Positions 38,020 to 51,401 of a stretch of DNA of 64,000 nt are shown in pieces. This DNA is from Eopsaltria australis (taxonomy: Eukaryota; Chordata; Aves; Passeriformes; Petroicidae). A model generated the notes under the pieces. That model saw only the letters and a list, made by a program, of their open reading frames with translations. It ran no database searches and was not told the origin of the DNA. The stretch spans positions 1,922,001-1,986,000 of the forward strand of contig JAVTVJ010000076.1 of NCBI GenBank assembly GCA_034509425.1. Reading direction: 5' to 3'. The first letter of the stretch is position 1, and each line of letters begins with the position of its first letter. A program made the translations under genes and the position numbers.

Positions 38020-39310
38020 TTGAACTTCAGACTAAGCTGCCCTATAGCAAAGGCATAATTAGCTACTAAAAATTACATCATCATTTTTGTTTTAGAAGCT
38101 CTCAACAGTAGTAGAGATTTCATGGCTACCTTGAGCAATCTGTCGGAAACCAAGCTAGTCTTTTCATAAGTTTTTCTTCCTTAATTCTTAACCTTTTTTT
38201 TCTATATTCTCTTTGAATTTGACTCTATTAAATATTTTATATCAAATATGAGAATAGCTTCTCAAATTAACATTTTCAGAAGCCCTCAACAGTTTTTAAG
38301 GCAATCACCATGTGTCCATTTTTTTTTTTATTATTTTTTAAAGATTAAACAGTCCAGTATTCTGGTTTTCTTGTGAGTGATTGCCAATTAGTTTATGTTG
38401 TCCAGACAGGATACCGTGCAGTTTTTTTTAAGATATGGTACTTTCCCATCTTGTACTTTTCCTGGGCAGAGTAGAATTGAAAGACTATTTCATGCCTCAA
38501 AAACTTATTATCTTTTTGTATACTTTTGGTAGGATATTTACCTTATTTAAAAATGGAATATAAGTATAACTTTTGATCCATTTTAATTATGTAGGTCTTA
38601 CTTTCTGCAGAACTGCTTCTCATCCAGTGCATAAGTTTCAGAATATTGTGTTCTAGGAGCAGTGTCATCCAACATGGTGCTCTTTACAGATTTAATAACC
38701 ATACTCTGTTTATCGTAATTCAAATCACTGGAAATATAATTAAAAACTGAATCAAGGCAGATCTATGAGAAAGACATTGAGCTTATGTCTCCTGTTAGAA
38801 AGTGAGAAATACAGTTTGAACAATGATTTAAGTTCTGTTTTGCACCTAACACAAGGAAGTTGGATTCATATCCTCTTACTATATGGTTTTAAAATAAAGT
38901 CACTCATTTAACACAAATGTTCTGAACTGGATACTAGGTTGGTTTGATATGATTTATTCTTAAGAATATATTGTCCCTTCTTTATGACATCAGGATTAAA
39001 GTACTCATTTCTTAAGAAAAGTGTTTATCTTTTGCAGAAGTGGTTGGCTGAGCTCTTTCCTCAGTTTCTTTTTCTAGAAGAGGTAGTGCTACCTCCTTTC
39101 AGTTTTTTGGAAAGTTATGCACCTCAGATAGGTTTTACCTAAGAGGGCATTAAAAATATATGCAGTTATTCCAGAGTACTGAGGTCCCCTGGAAGGACAC
39201 AGAGTAAAAGCCTTTTGGCCAAAGTGATTAGAGGACCTGAAGCTCTTTTTGACTACAACATGTTCAAGTCTGAACAAGAAGGCCTCATGTGATGTGCTAA
39301 ACACTGTCAT
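38020..39310. other. AT-rich intronic DNA, nothing recognised
   Basis: It contains T-rich runs (for example 38318-38340) but no repeat body, exon or RNA gene that I can identify. Confidence 0.4.
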
Positions 39311-39480
39311 CCATCATATTAGCTTTTTCCTTAATGATCTGAAAAGGTAGTGAACAATGTTGACGAAATTTGCAAATGGCTTTTAACTGGACAGTGCCAA
39401 AGCTGCCAACCAGGACACAGAAACATTGCAAAGTTTTCTAAAGATGGTTTTGACCTGACTAGAAATTGGGTAAAAGGAAG
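39311..39480 (+). mobile_element. Possible very old CR1 ORF2 fragment
   Basis: The words 'ttccttaatgatctgaaaagg' and 'acgaaatttgcaaatggc' resemble the CR1 region encoding the reverse-transcriptase FAD/DD neighbourhood ('atcaatgacctgga...cagtttgcagatgac'), with loose similarity continuing to about 39480. Much diverged, so uncertain. Confidence 0.35.
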
Positions 39481-41172
39481 AGGCTCTCTTTGCAATAGTT
39501 AAACCAAAAATTCTGGAAAAATTAGCCAAAAGATTCAAAATTGTTCTGTAAAATGAAACTTTCCTTCCTGTAATGCTAAAGTAAAATATTTTAATGATTT
39601 GAATTATTTGTAGTCTTTTTCTTTAGAGAATTTCCATTTGCTAAGAATAAAAAAATTACATTTCCTTCAGAGCTGCAAATTCAAAAATTCATGATATTAG
39701 AAACTGTATTCCCAACAATCTCAGATGCTGTTCATTCCAGAACTTTTAAAAGGGGCAGAAAGACACTTAAGATTACATTCCTTTCCGAGGTATACCCACA
39801 AGGCACAACTAGGTCCAAAAGGCTGTGGTAGGAGATCTTCCCTGTGTGATTTTATGAATAAATCTGAAATCTAAACCTGCCTGGACGTAGTTTAATTAAA
39901 AGTATAACTAAGGAGCACACAGAAAGAAGCAGGAAACAGACTGAGATGTCAAAAAGGCCATATTTAAAGCTTCCTCAGAGCTTCATTTTTATTTTTACCT
40001 TTTCAAAAACACCAACTTACAAAGCTCTTGGAAACTTCATGGACCTGTTTAAACACTTGATATTGCACTTAATGACAGTGTTCATCAACAATGATGCACT
40101 TCATGTTAAAAGATCTTTTATGAAAAAAACACCTGGGTAAATATCAGGAGAAGGGAGAGAAGAAATAAAATTAAAATTATTAAAGAATAAAACAAAACCA
40201 ACCTTAACGTCTGGATTTACTTTATTTTTTAAGTACTATGTACAAAGAGATGACAACATCCTTCATGATTTTAGCCTCAGGTTAAATTTCATCTGTGTTC
40301 CCTATCAGGTTTAAAGCTCGAGGCTGACTGGAGAAGTCAAAGTCCTTTTCATCATGCATACACTTGTCACATTGTATTCACTTCAGGTATTAATGGAGAT
40401 CATAAAAATCAACCCACACCTCAGGAGCAGCTGATTTTCAGAAATGTCTGGCCATGGTGTACTCTAACAGGCAGTGACTGTATGAGATAATAACTAAAGA
40501 AAATTTCTCCTGCAAAGGGGGCATGCATACGTAACAATATGTACCAGGGAGAAAGAAAGGAGGCAGAAAGGGGATGAGTAGAAGACTTATAGATTACTTT
40601 GCTGATAAAGCAAAGTATTGAGTAGATAGATAGATAGATAAATTGGTATGTATTTATACCTTTCAACATTGTATCTTTAATTATTATAAGCACAACTGGA
40701 ACTAAATATTGCTTGCAGGTCCCTGCTAAGATCTTGACCTCACCACCTTAAGCACGACACAAAGTCAAGGTAAAGAGAGCAGCTTTTCTAAAATACATAA
40801 TTCTAATTACACATAAAAAGGAAAGAATGAGAATGGAAATAAAGTCACATTAAGATTTTTTAAAAAAAAGTACTTGCAAAATGTCAGGCATCTGATTATT
40901 TATCAAGTAAGGCTAGATAAATTTCCCACTATAACACTTGTTAATTGTGATCTTAACCCTGTCAGTTAGGATCTGGAGTCATCCTCCTGGGCACTGCCTT
41001 GGCTCCATTTATAGCAAATGAAGTGGAACCAGCAACTGCAGGAGATGATTCACCCACCTATCTTACACACCTTTTCTTTTTTGATAGATTAGGCAGCTGG
41101 AGTTGCAGAGTGTATAATTTGGTTTGCTTAATTGCCTTATTTTCAGATAGCCAAAGAAACCAAAACATGCTA
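39481..41172. other. AT-rich intronic DNA with a short tetranucleotide repeat
   Basis: A (TAGA)n run of about five units lies near 40622-40641. Nothing else was recognised. Confidence 0.5.
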
Positions 41173-41390
41173 AATCATAGAATCATAAATCATGGACTGG
41201 TTTGAATTGGTCTGTCAAAGCTCATCTAGTCCAACCTCCTTGCCATGGACAAGGACACCTTCCACTTGATATATTGCTCAAAGCTCCTTCCAATCTGGCA
41301 TTGACCCTGGCCATTCTCATTCACTAATCTAATTCCACAAAAATCTTCCCTCCCTCTCCTCACAGGGAAAATCTTTTTGGTTTGCAGGGT
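41173..41390 (-). mobile_element. CR1 LINE 3'-end fragment
   Basis: Starts with aatcatagaatcataaatcatgg (terminal octamers in reverse), then 'actggtttgaattgg', 'gctcatctagtccaacctcc', 'ttgccatggacaaggacacc', 'attgctcaaagctcc' and 'agggaaaatctttttgg'. This order is that of the reverse complement of the CR1 3' region. Sense-oriented to GRM5. Confidence 0.92.
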
Positions 41391-42489
41391 ATTTTTTGAC
41401 CAAATGTTCAATGTAATTTTGGACCTGAAAAAGAATGTTTCTCACCCTTAAAAATAAATTGCCGAGTCTAGTAAGACTGTCATCATGGAAGTGATTTAGC
41501 CCTTCACATAAGGGTAGGAAACTGAGCTGGAGAAGGAATCAAATACTAGATTTAGAAAATTTTATACTATTATGTTCCAGTGAAAGAACTGGGTTATTTA
41601 GAAAATCTTTGCGTATATTGGGAAACCTCTCCTCCCACATTTCTGTGGGTTTTTTTTGGTTCCACTGGCTGATTTTACATCAGGTAAAATGAAATAAAAA
41701 TAAAAAATTGTCCCAAAGAGTATTTTGTAAACTATAGGTGGTAGAGAACTTTCTTTATCTTCTTTTAGATGGCTCAGCACCAGCTGTGAAAATTTATAGA
41801 GTGTGTTATAGAGTGACTGGTATGCCTTTCATTATTGACATTACAGTCACAACTGTTGGCCACTGACTAGCTGGACCATTGGAATATTAAGTAATCCTCC
41901 ATTATTTGAAATTGATGACTCGGCAAAGCTAGCTACTTTTCATTTTAAGCAGCTAGGGCAAAAATTAGCCTCTTATTTCAATATGGTTTAAGTGCCTGTT
42001 GCCTTCCTAGTCCTTTACATCCACGTGTCAAGACCCTAAACCTCAATTAACCATTCCTCTGTTCAAGTTACTCCATCATTACAAGCCCAGTTCTAGATTA
42101 TGTTAAACAGTGCAAACAGACATTTCCCATAAAGATAAACAGCATCTCCATACTTGAGGTGCATAACAGAATTTCACCTTGGATCCTTTCCTAGAGTCAG
42201 TTACATATAAAGCTCCTTTTCTTTCTTATTTGAGGACATGATGAACTCATCACCTTCTTTTGCGATTTGCCCTCACTGTTATTCATCCTCAGCATTAAAC
42301 AGATATGTCTCCAATAGCTTTTACATTGTCTTCTTGATATTAACATTATTCTTGTAAAATTCAATAAAATACTAGTTAAAAAGCAAGTGGGTTCTTGCGG
42401 CAAACTTCTGTGATTTTTCAGACCTTTTTGCATTTCTATTACCTCATCAGCTGTAATGGTGTGTTTGCTTAAAAAAGGCCACAGCCCTG
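41391..42489. other. AT-rich intronic DNA, nothing recognised
   Basis: No repeat, exon or RNA gene recognised. The minus-strand frames at 41780-41598 and 42433-42197 have no recognisable content. Confidence 0.4.
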
Positions 42490-43110
42490 TGGAATGTCAA
42501 TGTTATGGAATTACCAGCATTTAAGAGCGAGCAGAGGAGCCACTGAACACACCACAGCTGAGTGCACAAATGGCACGAGGAGTAATGGACCACAATGAGC
42601 AGGTATCACAGTATGTTAATCTCAGTGTAAAATAGATTTGACTCTAAGTAATGATGTTCCTGCTTGGACCGCATTCCAAAATTAGTGCAGAGAGCAGCGA
42701 GCTCTCTGATCTAGTGCCAGGTCATCAGGCACTGGCTGGAACAGATGCTCCTTATGGAATTTATTGTATGAAAGAAGGAACACCAGTTAATCTGATTTAC
42801 AAGGTTATGCATAATATTTCTGCACCACAGATTTCCAATTTGTTATTAGCAAACAGCTTTAATTCTCCGATAAATATGTTTGAGGAGATTTGCAACGGGC
42901 TTTGCTGGTATGTACATGAAAAACTGCTTTGCAAAGATCCCTATCCCCACGGCATGTGTATGATTTGTAATTCTGAGAAGTACATGAATAATGGAGGTAA
43001 TTTTAACCAGTGGCTGCAATAAGCTGTAAAAATTAGTAAAAAATAACATTAACAAGGCTGGCAGCTGGAAATCTGCAATGATGCCTGCTGGTCTGCAAAT
43101 GGTCATGTTC
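42490..43110. promoter_or_regulatory. Candidate conserved non-coding element (enhancer-like) with a 123-codon frame
   Basis: About 600 bp of non-repetitive sequence has more complex composition and more CpGs than its surroundings. It includes a POU-like ttatgcataat at 42805-42815, a palindromic ctttgcaaag at 42927-42936 and several TAAT cores. A plus-strand frame at 42651-43022 encodes 123 residues with no domain I recognise; it has eight cysteines, mostly in its last third, in no family pattern I know. The plus-strand frame lacks clear flanking splice sites or a polyadenylation signal. I favour a conserved intronic regulatory element; a small antisense coding exon is the alternative. Confidence 0.3.
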
Positions 43111-45529
43111 CTCCCTATATGTGTTCCAGTGTTAGTGAACTCCTGAATGTTTGTCAGCTTTTCACTACTATATATTGTGGCATTAAAGACAAGTTTTTGC
43201 TTTTGGGTATTGTTCCTGCATAAAAGTTAATGATGTTATGTTGATTTTCTCTCAGTGTAGCAGTTTAAGGCAGAAAATTCTGATTGAAGTTCTGAAAACT
43301 TCTCTTTCTTTTCTGGGTATTTTTGTGGGTTATGAAAGAAAAAACATTAAATTCTACTTCCTTTCTTTTCTTTTTTTTTTTTTTTTTAATATTTTATTTT
43401 CTTATTTACCGCTAAAATACTATGTGCTTTACATGATTTAAGTAGGTATCTGCCAATATCTTTGTAATCCCTATTTTGTCTGTAATATATCATTATGTGC
43501 CAAGACCCTGCTTGATAACAAAGTCTCTTTACTTTCAATGACTCTCCCCTTTCAGAAAGATTAGATATTGAAACCTTCCCATGAAATTTCCAAGTTGATT
43601 TTCAGCATCTGAAGGTTTCAAACAAGGAAGGACCTTCTATGAGCACCTCGGTGTTATCTTTCATAACAAAAGAAACACATTTTTTATGTTTTCCTGAAAT
43701 TATTTATTTGCTTTTGGTTAAAGCAAATTCTTCAAGGTTCTCTTCAAGAAGAGCAAAAATGCAGGGAGCAGTTTTTTTATCTAAGGTTTAATAAAATCAA
43801 TTTACTAGTAAGGTCAACAACTAAAATCATGCCTGTAACCTGATGTTCAGATAATAACCAGGAGGATATCTTCAACAGTGTCTTGTCCTTGCAAAGCTAC
43901 AATATGCTGTCACTTGAACACGGCATCCTGTGTTTTCACGTTTCTCTAAAGCACAGACCCTGGACCTGTGATGTAAGGGCAAAGTGCCTCCAGCATTCTG
44001 AGAAAATAATCATATAGTACCTAGAAACTAAGTAGCAGGAGAATATCAAGAGGACAAATAAGGATTTTAGTGACTTGAGGAAGATTTTAGTTTGTGTCTG
44101 TGGAAAGTGTGGTCAGAATCATCTGTTGCAACTAGATCTTGATCAGTGTTCAGACAATTCAGTAACACCATTCCCTCTTTATTGCCATTCACAACTGCTG
44201 TGACATTATCTGCTTCACTCTAATGAGCAAAAGCCAGGATCAAAGGAACATGAACCATTGTACTAATTGCTGCAAATAAAAATGAAAGATATTTTCAGTT
44301 TCAAAATGTTCAAAATGTGATAGAAGAAGATACAATGGTTTAAAAAATGAAAAGGAGTGGGAGATGAGAGAAACAAAACAATAGAAACAAAAAATTAATA
44401 TGTCTTGCATAGAAGTCATAATTTCTACTAGAGAAATTCTCCCTGAAAACTGACAAGGCAATAGTGTGCCAGTATGTTAACTTTTTTTCCTTAACCTTAG
44501 CATTGGTTAGCAATTTTCCATACAAATAATACAGATTCCAGAGTCTAGTCCACACAGAGGAATAGAGATGAAACACTCCAAATTATCACTTGTGTGGGCC
44601 ATAAAAAAAATTTAATTTGAATTTTGAGTGGGCTAAAAACACTTAAATCCTATGAGGACATGAATGTTTATTTAGGTTGAAATGCTAATGAGGTTTTGGT
44701 CCAACTTCATTTATTTAATGTTGCTCAAGAACCTTTGGCCATTACCAATGCTCTTGTAAACATCAACAGGATTTTAAAAGAAAATGTGACAAAGCTGAGT
44801 AAAATTATCCAAATAAAATTAGAATATTCTTGAAATGAAACAAGGATTATTCAAACTGACAGAGATTAAAAAAATATAATGAGGAACATGGAAACTGAAT
44901 TAAACCATAAAGAAAACAATACTAAATCTAATTCCCCAAATTGATAATAATTAGTAGTAATCATTTTATATTGAATGAGTCACAAATGGATCTCTAAGTG
45001 CTAGTTAAAAATGAATGTCCATATTTCCATGTTCTCTGCTTTGGTACCTGAGACACAACATGATCAAGTAAATGCTCCAGACTCCTTCTTTATGCTACTG
45101 ACAACCTAGTGTTAATAGTCAACTGTTGTCTGGGCAGAGAGAGTATTTGAAAATTGCCTTGTAGGCAGAACTCTTGACATAAAATTGTTTATACACTGAG
45201 ATTTGGCCTCATTTACACAGAAAGCCAATCCTGGTGAAATACCCTCTTTCCTGCTTTAAGTACAGAAGAAAATAAAAAGTGGTTTTGAATAGTTGAGCTT
45301 CTGTTGTATCTCGCTAATGGCAAAACTCTTACTTAACACTTTTGGGAGATTGAGTCATAGGTGTGCAGAAATAGGGCTACTCTCCTCAGACTCTTTAACA
45401 ATATCCTCTCATAGCAGTTCCTACCTTTAAACTCAAATTATACCTGGAAACCAAGTTAATTTAATGAAAATGGTAAAACCTTTCAAAACTGGGTAATAAA
45501 CATTTTGCAGTATTAGGCAATAGCTATTG
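43111..45529. other. AT-rich intronic DNA, nothing recognised
   Basis: It includes a T run at about 43371-43387. The frames at 44240-44576 on the minus strand are Phe/Leu-rich products of AT-rich sequence. Confidence 0.45.
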
Positions 45530-45539
45530 AAAGGTTGAA

Positions 45540-45927
45540 AAGGGTTGAGGTTGGTTGGACTCAAGAAGATAAGGCTCCAGGGAGACATTATTGCAGCTTT
45601 TCAACTTTATAAGGGAACTTGTAAAAAAGGCAGAGAGGAACCTTCTACCAGGGTCTATAGTGGCAGAACAAAGGGCAATGGCTTTAAACTGAAAGAGAAG
45701 GCTTTGATTGGACATAAAGAAGAAATTCTTTACTGTGAAGATGGTGAGACTGATGGTGAGATATTGGCACAGGATGTCCAGATGTCCCACAATGTGTTCA
45801 AGGCCAGGCTGGGTGGAATGTAGAGCAACCTGGTCCAGTGGAAGGCGTCTGTGCTTGTGCTAGGGGGTTTGGAATTAGCTGGTCTTTGAAGTTCCCTTCC
45901 AATCCAAACTATTCTATGATTCTATCA
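45540..45927 (+). mobile_element. CR1 LINE 3' end, the longest copy in the window
   Basis: CR1 words run in order from 'aaggctccagggagac' through 'gcagcttttcaacttta', 'ggcaatggctttaaactgaaagag', 'aagaagaaattctttactgtga', 'ttcaaggccaggctgggtgga' and 'agagcaacctggtccagtgg' to 'cttccaatccaaactattctatgattctat'. The 3' end carries two perfect terminal octamers. The 92-codon frame at 45545-45823 is inside the repeat and is not a gene. Antisense to GRM5. Confidence 0.96.
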
Positions 45928-48110
45928 ATTTATCTAACCAATCCCTGTATACATAAGAGAAATAGAATCACTTAAAGAGAAATACAGATGCAAGTTTTTA
46001 TTATTTAATGCCCCCTGTTGTTTACTTATTCCATTAAAAAATATAAATTTTGTTGCAAAAAACAAGGGTCAGCTATGATCAGGTAATATATCACTTACGT
46101 GACAGTCTAAGAATCCAACACATAGCTGGAATTCACTCATTTGTAGTAATGCAAAAAATGATTGTCTTAAAATTTTAGCCAGCAAAAATCTGTTTCCTTA
46201 TATGCTACCTTCAGTTTTCTATTCTTCACATAATTCACCAGACTATCAGTACATATGGAACAGAAATTAGGACTAAAATATTTGCTTTCTTTTAAATTCT
46301 ACTTTTTCGTTCCCTTGCGAGGTACAGGTCAGTGAGTGTCCTGAGGTTTAGCTGTCTGAGTAGGCCACAAGAAACTACTAGATATAGCATGAGAAATTCC
46401 AGATGTAACAGAAAACAACCTAAGAAGCCGGCAAAAGTCATAGATGCTCCATGAACACACCAATTGTCTCAAAATATCTGGTAATTTTCTCTATAGGATC
46501 TGAAAAGCCATCTACTTTCAGTGAAGATGCTGAATATTCAGTTTGAACCAGTATATAAGCCAGCTATAAAAATCATTGTAATCTTCCAACATAACATTAT
46601 ACTTGGCAAAATTCAAGCTTATTATACATCTAATGTAATCTCATTATTTAATCAGAACATGTCAGAGCAACCTTAAATGATTAATAAAAACATGAGTACC
46701 AGAGATAACTGTTAACCATAAACAAAGTAAACTTGAATATGGAATATTTCCCTGGTTTTTGAGAAGCAAACCAAAGTAGGAAAACCCTTTTAGGATCGTC
46801 TATGTTACAAAATATTATGTTTCAGTTTATGGGGCTGCAGACGGTTTTTGGACCTTTCAAAAGATTTCATCATTGAGAAAAAATCCACCATTTGGGATTA
46901 ACTTCCAATATATGAGGTTTTTTCTCTCCCCAGTGTCTCCCTTTTTTTTGTTTCTCAGGCCTTAGGTCTTACATGATGTGTCCAAAGTTGTACCACTTTT
47001 CTGTTTAGAGTAAGATACTGAGTCAAGATTTTGTGTATAACAAAGGGAAAATCATGCGTCACTTTCAAGCATCAACATTGGGTTTAATATGGAAATACAA
47101 GATAAAATTTAGGATGTCTGAACACTGCTTTGGGTAAAGATTATTCTAGAATTATAAAGACAGAAGTTCCCAAATATCTAGAGAAGCAGATAACAATAAT
47201 ATCTGTGAATTTATCATGTTTTTTACTTTAATCTCATATTGGAAATCTTTTGAAACCAGACTTTGGTACACTATCATATGGGGACTACTGTGAATTTATT
47301 AAATAACTGTACATTATTGTTGATTAGCTCATGGATTATGCTGTGAGGCCTCTTCTGTACCATGATACAGGCAGAATATGTCCTTTCTCAGGGCAGTGAC
47401 AGTGGGCGATGTCATGTTGATTCCCATTATTTCATGGTTGTTCTTTGTAAAAGCAAAAAGAGCTAAAGAATCACAAAATGTGTTATATCTACAAGTTAAT
47501 TCAGTCTAAAAATAGGTGATTATTTCCTGAAAATGTTTTTGTGTGTGTATAGAAACAGATATGATTCCTGCATTTAAAACTATGAAAGGTTTTTAACCTT
47601 TAATCTATGCCATTAAAACCCTGAAAAGTAGATAAGGTTTAAAACGGTTTCAAACATCCTATATAAATTTGTTCAAGGTCTTATGAAACCATATAGCAAT
47701 AGAGACAATCACTTCTGGGATATGAAAGTCTAGATTACCTGGTCCCCATTGACTTTACTAATTGTTGATAATCTTCCCAGCAAAAGCTCTAGACTAATAG
47801 ACCACCTAGTAAATTCAGGACAGATTTTCAGCCTTCAAACTAAATGAGCTGATTTGCATTACTGGGTCTCTCAAATCTCTGTGTTATATTTGCTCAGACT
47901 TTGTGGTTGCAAATCCTTTCATTCTGTTATTTGTTAATATGTATTGGCAGGCATCACTATCTCAGATTTTGTGAGTTTCACTTCAGAATAGCTGCCAAGA
48001 TAATACATCTCAGTCTGATGGCATTTCATTGATGTGGACACAACATCCTCAAGGGAGTCTCCTCAGCAAAGATGCTGCTTATTAATGCAGACATCTATCT
48101 ATCGTAGCTA
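45928..48110. other. AT-rich intronic DNA, nothing recognised
   Basis: No gene or repeat identified. The part 47370-48080 has a less AT-biased, non-repetitive texture that could reflect conservation, but nothing specific supports a function. Confidence 0.35.
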
Positions 48111-48114
48111 AATG

Positions 48115-48134
48115 TATCTCTCTCTCTCTCTCTT
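48115..48134. repeat. (TC)n dinucleotide repeat
   Basis: About nine TC units in the context atctctctctctctctct. Short simple repeat. Confidence 0.9.
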
Positions 48135-51100
48135 GCATCATAAAGATTTAGAAAGGCTGACATGTTCCAGTGGGAGTGCTTTTGTGCTCATCACATGGAG
48201 AGAGATTCTGGAAGGACAGCTTGCCTTTTAGAAGTGCAAAAGAATGCATTCTGTGGCAGAATATATAAATTTATGTTCCAAACACTAACAGATGATCAGT
48301 AATTGTAACAAATTTAAAAGGAACTGTTGTGATCTGGGTTGCTTAATGTATTTTTACATCTTTCTGTTGTCTCTCTGCCAAAGTACTTATTTTCACTTCT
48401 TTGTTTTCCCTCCCAAGGCAGCTTCTCCTCCCTCACTCTATCATCTCTCACTGTCCTAACACATCAATTTCATTTTTGATCAGGTAGTGATGTCAACCTC
48501 TTCCACCTGCTTGTTGCATTTTTAAATAGATACATTTTGAGCTCTGTCACACCTGGGGGAAATGCTTCATATAAATCTTCAAGCTCACTCTGTTGCTCTC
48601 AGTAAACCTCTTCAATTCCATGATGCACCTAAAGCTTAATAATTATTTGATTGCAGGACCACTGAGAATACAGTATTGCCTGTCATTTTGTCAAGTTCTA
48701 GTTTCCCTGAGTGTGCACATTATAGACTCCAGTGGAGTATAAATACAATTTATTCAGGGGAGAAAACCTCACGTCCCCTCACCTGGAAAGTTACCTGCCT
48801 TTGAAAGAAGTCCACCGTGCTCTTCATGGTATCTTTTGACTCTCACCTACCTGACACCAAAACATAGTATAAAAGTCCTGTGAAACTGTTAACTGGCTGA
48901 GTGTCAAGGTGAAATTTAAAGAGATCCTGGAATTGCCAGTAGGATGCTAAGCAAACAAAACAAATCTATTAAGGTACATAATATGGGCTGTGTTGACTTT
49001 TACTTTTGGTGGAACGGGGAACTCCAGCATTGCTTCCAGAGACATCCACCTTCTCTACTCAGTCAGTTGCAGAAAACAGGATCAGTGAAACACACGGAAT
49101 AGATAGCTTGCTTCAGTAATTCATAGGATCCTGCCTCTTTCCTTGTCTGTATAGCAGCATAGTTTGCAGACTGGGTTGTTCTTTCTTTCAATTAGGAACC
49201 TATCAAGCCAAAAAAATCTAAAAAGTAGGAATATTGTGCCCATTTTTGGACACTTCAGTGATGCAGACCAGACTTTACAATCATATTTTACTGTCTTTAC
49301 AGCAAAAAATTCTTTTAGCAGCCTGCTGTGCTGAAGAGTCAAATGAGACATAAATACTGTAAGCAAACAAAACATCATCTAACAAATATAATATTCAGCC
49401 AGAGTGTGAGTTTGATCCTGAATAATTCTATTAAACTTTTACTGTTTTATTGGAAAATGGACCAAACCATTGAAATACAAAGTGACTGAACATTTATGGA
49501 AACCCACCAAATCTAGTTGAAAAAGTAGTCCAATTTCTAGATTTGTGTTTCTTGTCAACACAAACTGAATTTTGAAAACTAGCATTTGAAATTGTTTTCT
49601 AAAGAATTAGTGGAAATAATATCACCTTTCAAGATGCTTAACCATTTTTTCGCTTATGAGGCCAACACATCATCTTACGTCCTCACTGAACCACACAAAA
49701 ATATTATTCCTACACATTTTTTATGGAGGGATAAATATAATTTTTTGATACAACTGGTGGAACATACCAGGTTTTGTGACAATTTACATTAATTGAGAGG
49801 TGTCAAAATACATTTAAGGAAAGAGTGATGTGGTTCCAGAAATAGCTGACCTGAACTGATCAAGTATTTACAAAAGTATTTTAAAAGCATACTCCTGTAA
49901 GTTCTGTATGATTAGTTTTCTTTGTTGTCTACAAAAACAAAACCATTTTTCAAACAGACAAGTAGGTTATTCAGAGTTCAGAATCTAAAGTGGATTTCTA
50001 CCATGCTTGCAAAAGAGCACAACTAAATATAGTTTCATTCTATTAGGAATCATAGTAAATTTTTCAAATGATAAACCCATCAAGCAAAGTAAATCTCCTG
50101 ACTGCTCTCGGAGTGAACACTCAGATGTATATTCAGTCACAGAAAAGCCTGAGGTATTTTGTATACCTTTCTAATTTTGTTAATTTTTCTTTTTATCTTT
50201 CAATATTTGCTTCAAAACCAGTTTATTGACAAGCTCAGAGTCCAAACCTCCACGTAAGGAAATTATTTGCAGTACAAGAAATGCTGAGGTCTCCTTTGGG
50301 TGTCTTCCTATTAGTAAGCATAAATAAAGCCACATGGCTTAGTTTCTGTGTGATTTATAGACTCGTTAGAGTGACGAAGGCAGTTGGTCAGAAACTAAAA
50401 CAGATGGCAGTGGTCAGAAGGAGATGTAAATGGACCTGCGATTGACTGGAAATATATGCCCTTATAACTGGATAAAATTTACTGAGCCGAGCCAGTGTAC
50501 GTGAGAAGGGCTGGATGATATCTAAGGGGACACGAGATTTTCAGAAGGCTGGAACCTAAAGGAATTAAGCAAAACTTAAATAGAGGAGCATAGATAAGAA
50601 TATAAATAGGCATGCCAACATCAAAAAGCCAAAAAGATAACATTAAACTGAAGGAATAGCTTAATGTAAGGACCACCAACAACCTTTCTCTTGAGAGCAA
50701 CAAATTTTTTCCTGCCCCTGCATTTAGGACTTTGAATGCAGGCTGGCACTGTATCTATATGCCAGGACTGTGGAGCATTTCTCCTCTCCCCTGTGTGCTG
50801 GCAAAAAGTGGAGGAATACTTCCAGTTAGAAATTGCCTCCATGGTCATCCCAAAACTATGATCTTGTCCCTGTAGCTGCCAAAACAAATTGATGACATAT
50901 TGTAATATATGATGACCTCACATATGCAATATCAGCTGACCTCAATATGATCACTTTCCTCCTTAAAATGGACTATCATTTTTGCTTTCTCTGATTTTAA
51001 ACCTCTTCCAAGTTCATTAATTTTATTTTAAAGGTAAAGAATCAAATCATAGCTACCAAGATTTGTGTAGGAAGGTTTGTACAGTCACTGAAGTCAAACA

Positions 51101-51365
51101 CTGGGGAGAATTTATCACATTTCAATTATTTTTATACCTGTGTCACAGACTGGAAAAGACAAGAGGTCATGTGATTTAATTTGTGACATTTCATGCAATT
51201 AGAAAATCATTTTTAAAACAATTAAAAAACCAAAAGAGCTGAGTTTTCTTTCTCTGATCCTCATTTTCTTGTCTCTGTTGGGAATCTATAAACTGCCTAA
51301 GTCAAAAGACTTCCTTATCTCTCAGGCTGTAACATAAATCTTGTCTTGATAAGGCACAAAATACG
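48135..51365. other. AT-rich intronic DNA, nothing recognised
   Basis: No repeat, RNA gene or exon recognised. Frames of 60-90 codons at 49121-49378, 49586-49792 and 50479-50887 have no recognisable content. Confidence 0.4.
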
Positions 51366-51401
51366 AATTTTCTTTCTGAGAATTTAATTTTCTTTCTGAG
51401 A
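51366..51401. repeat. Short tandem duplication, 20-bp period
   Basis: The 16-base word aattttctttctgaga occurs at 51366-51381 and again at 51386-51401, giving a local tandem duplication with a 20-bp period and fewer than two units. Confidence 0.9.

Noticed and set aside
45545..45823. 92-codon plus-strand frame
   Set aside because: It lies entirely inside a CR1 3' UTR-proximal copy.
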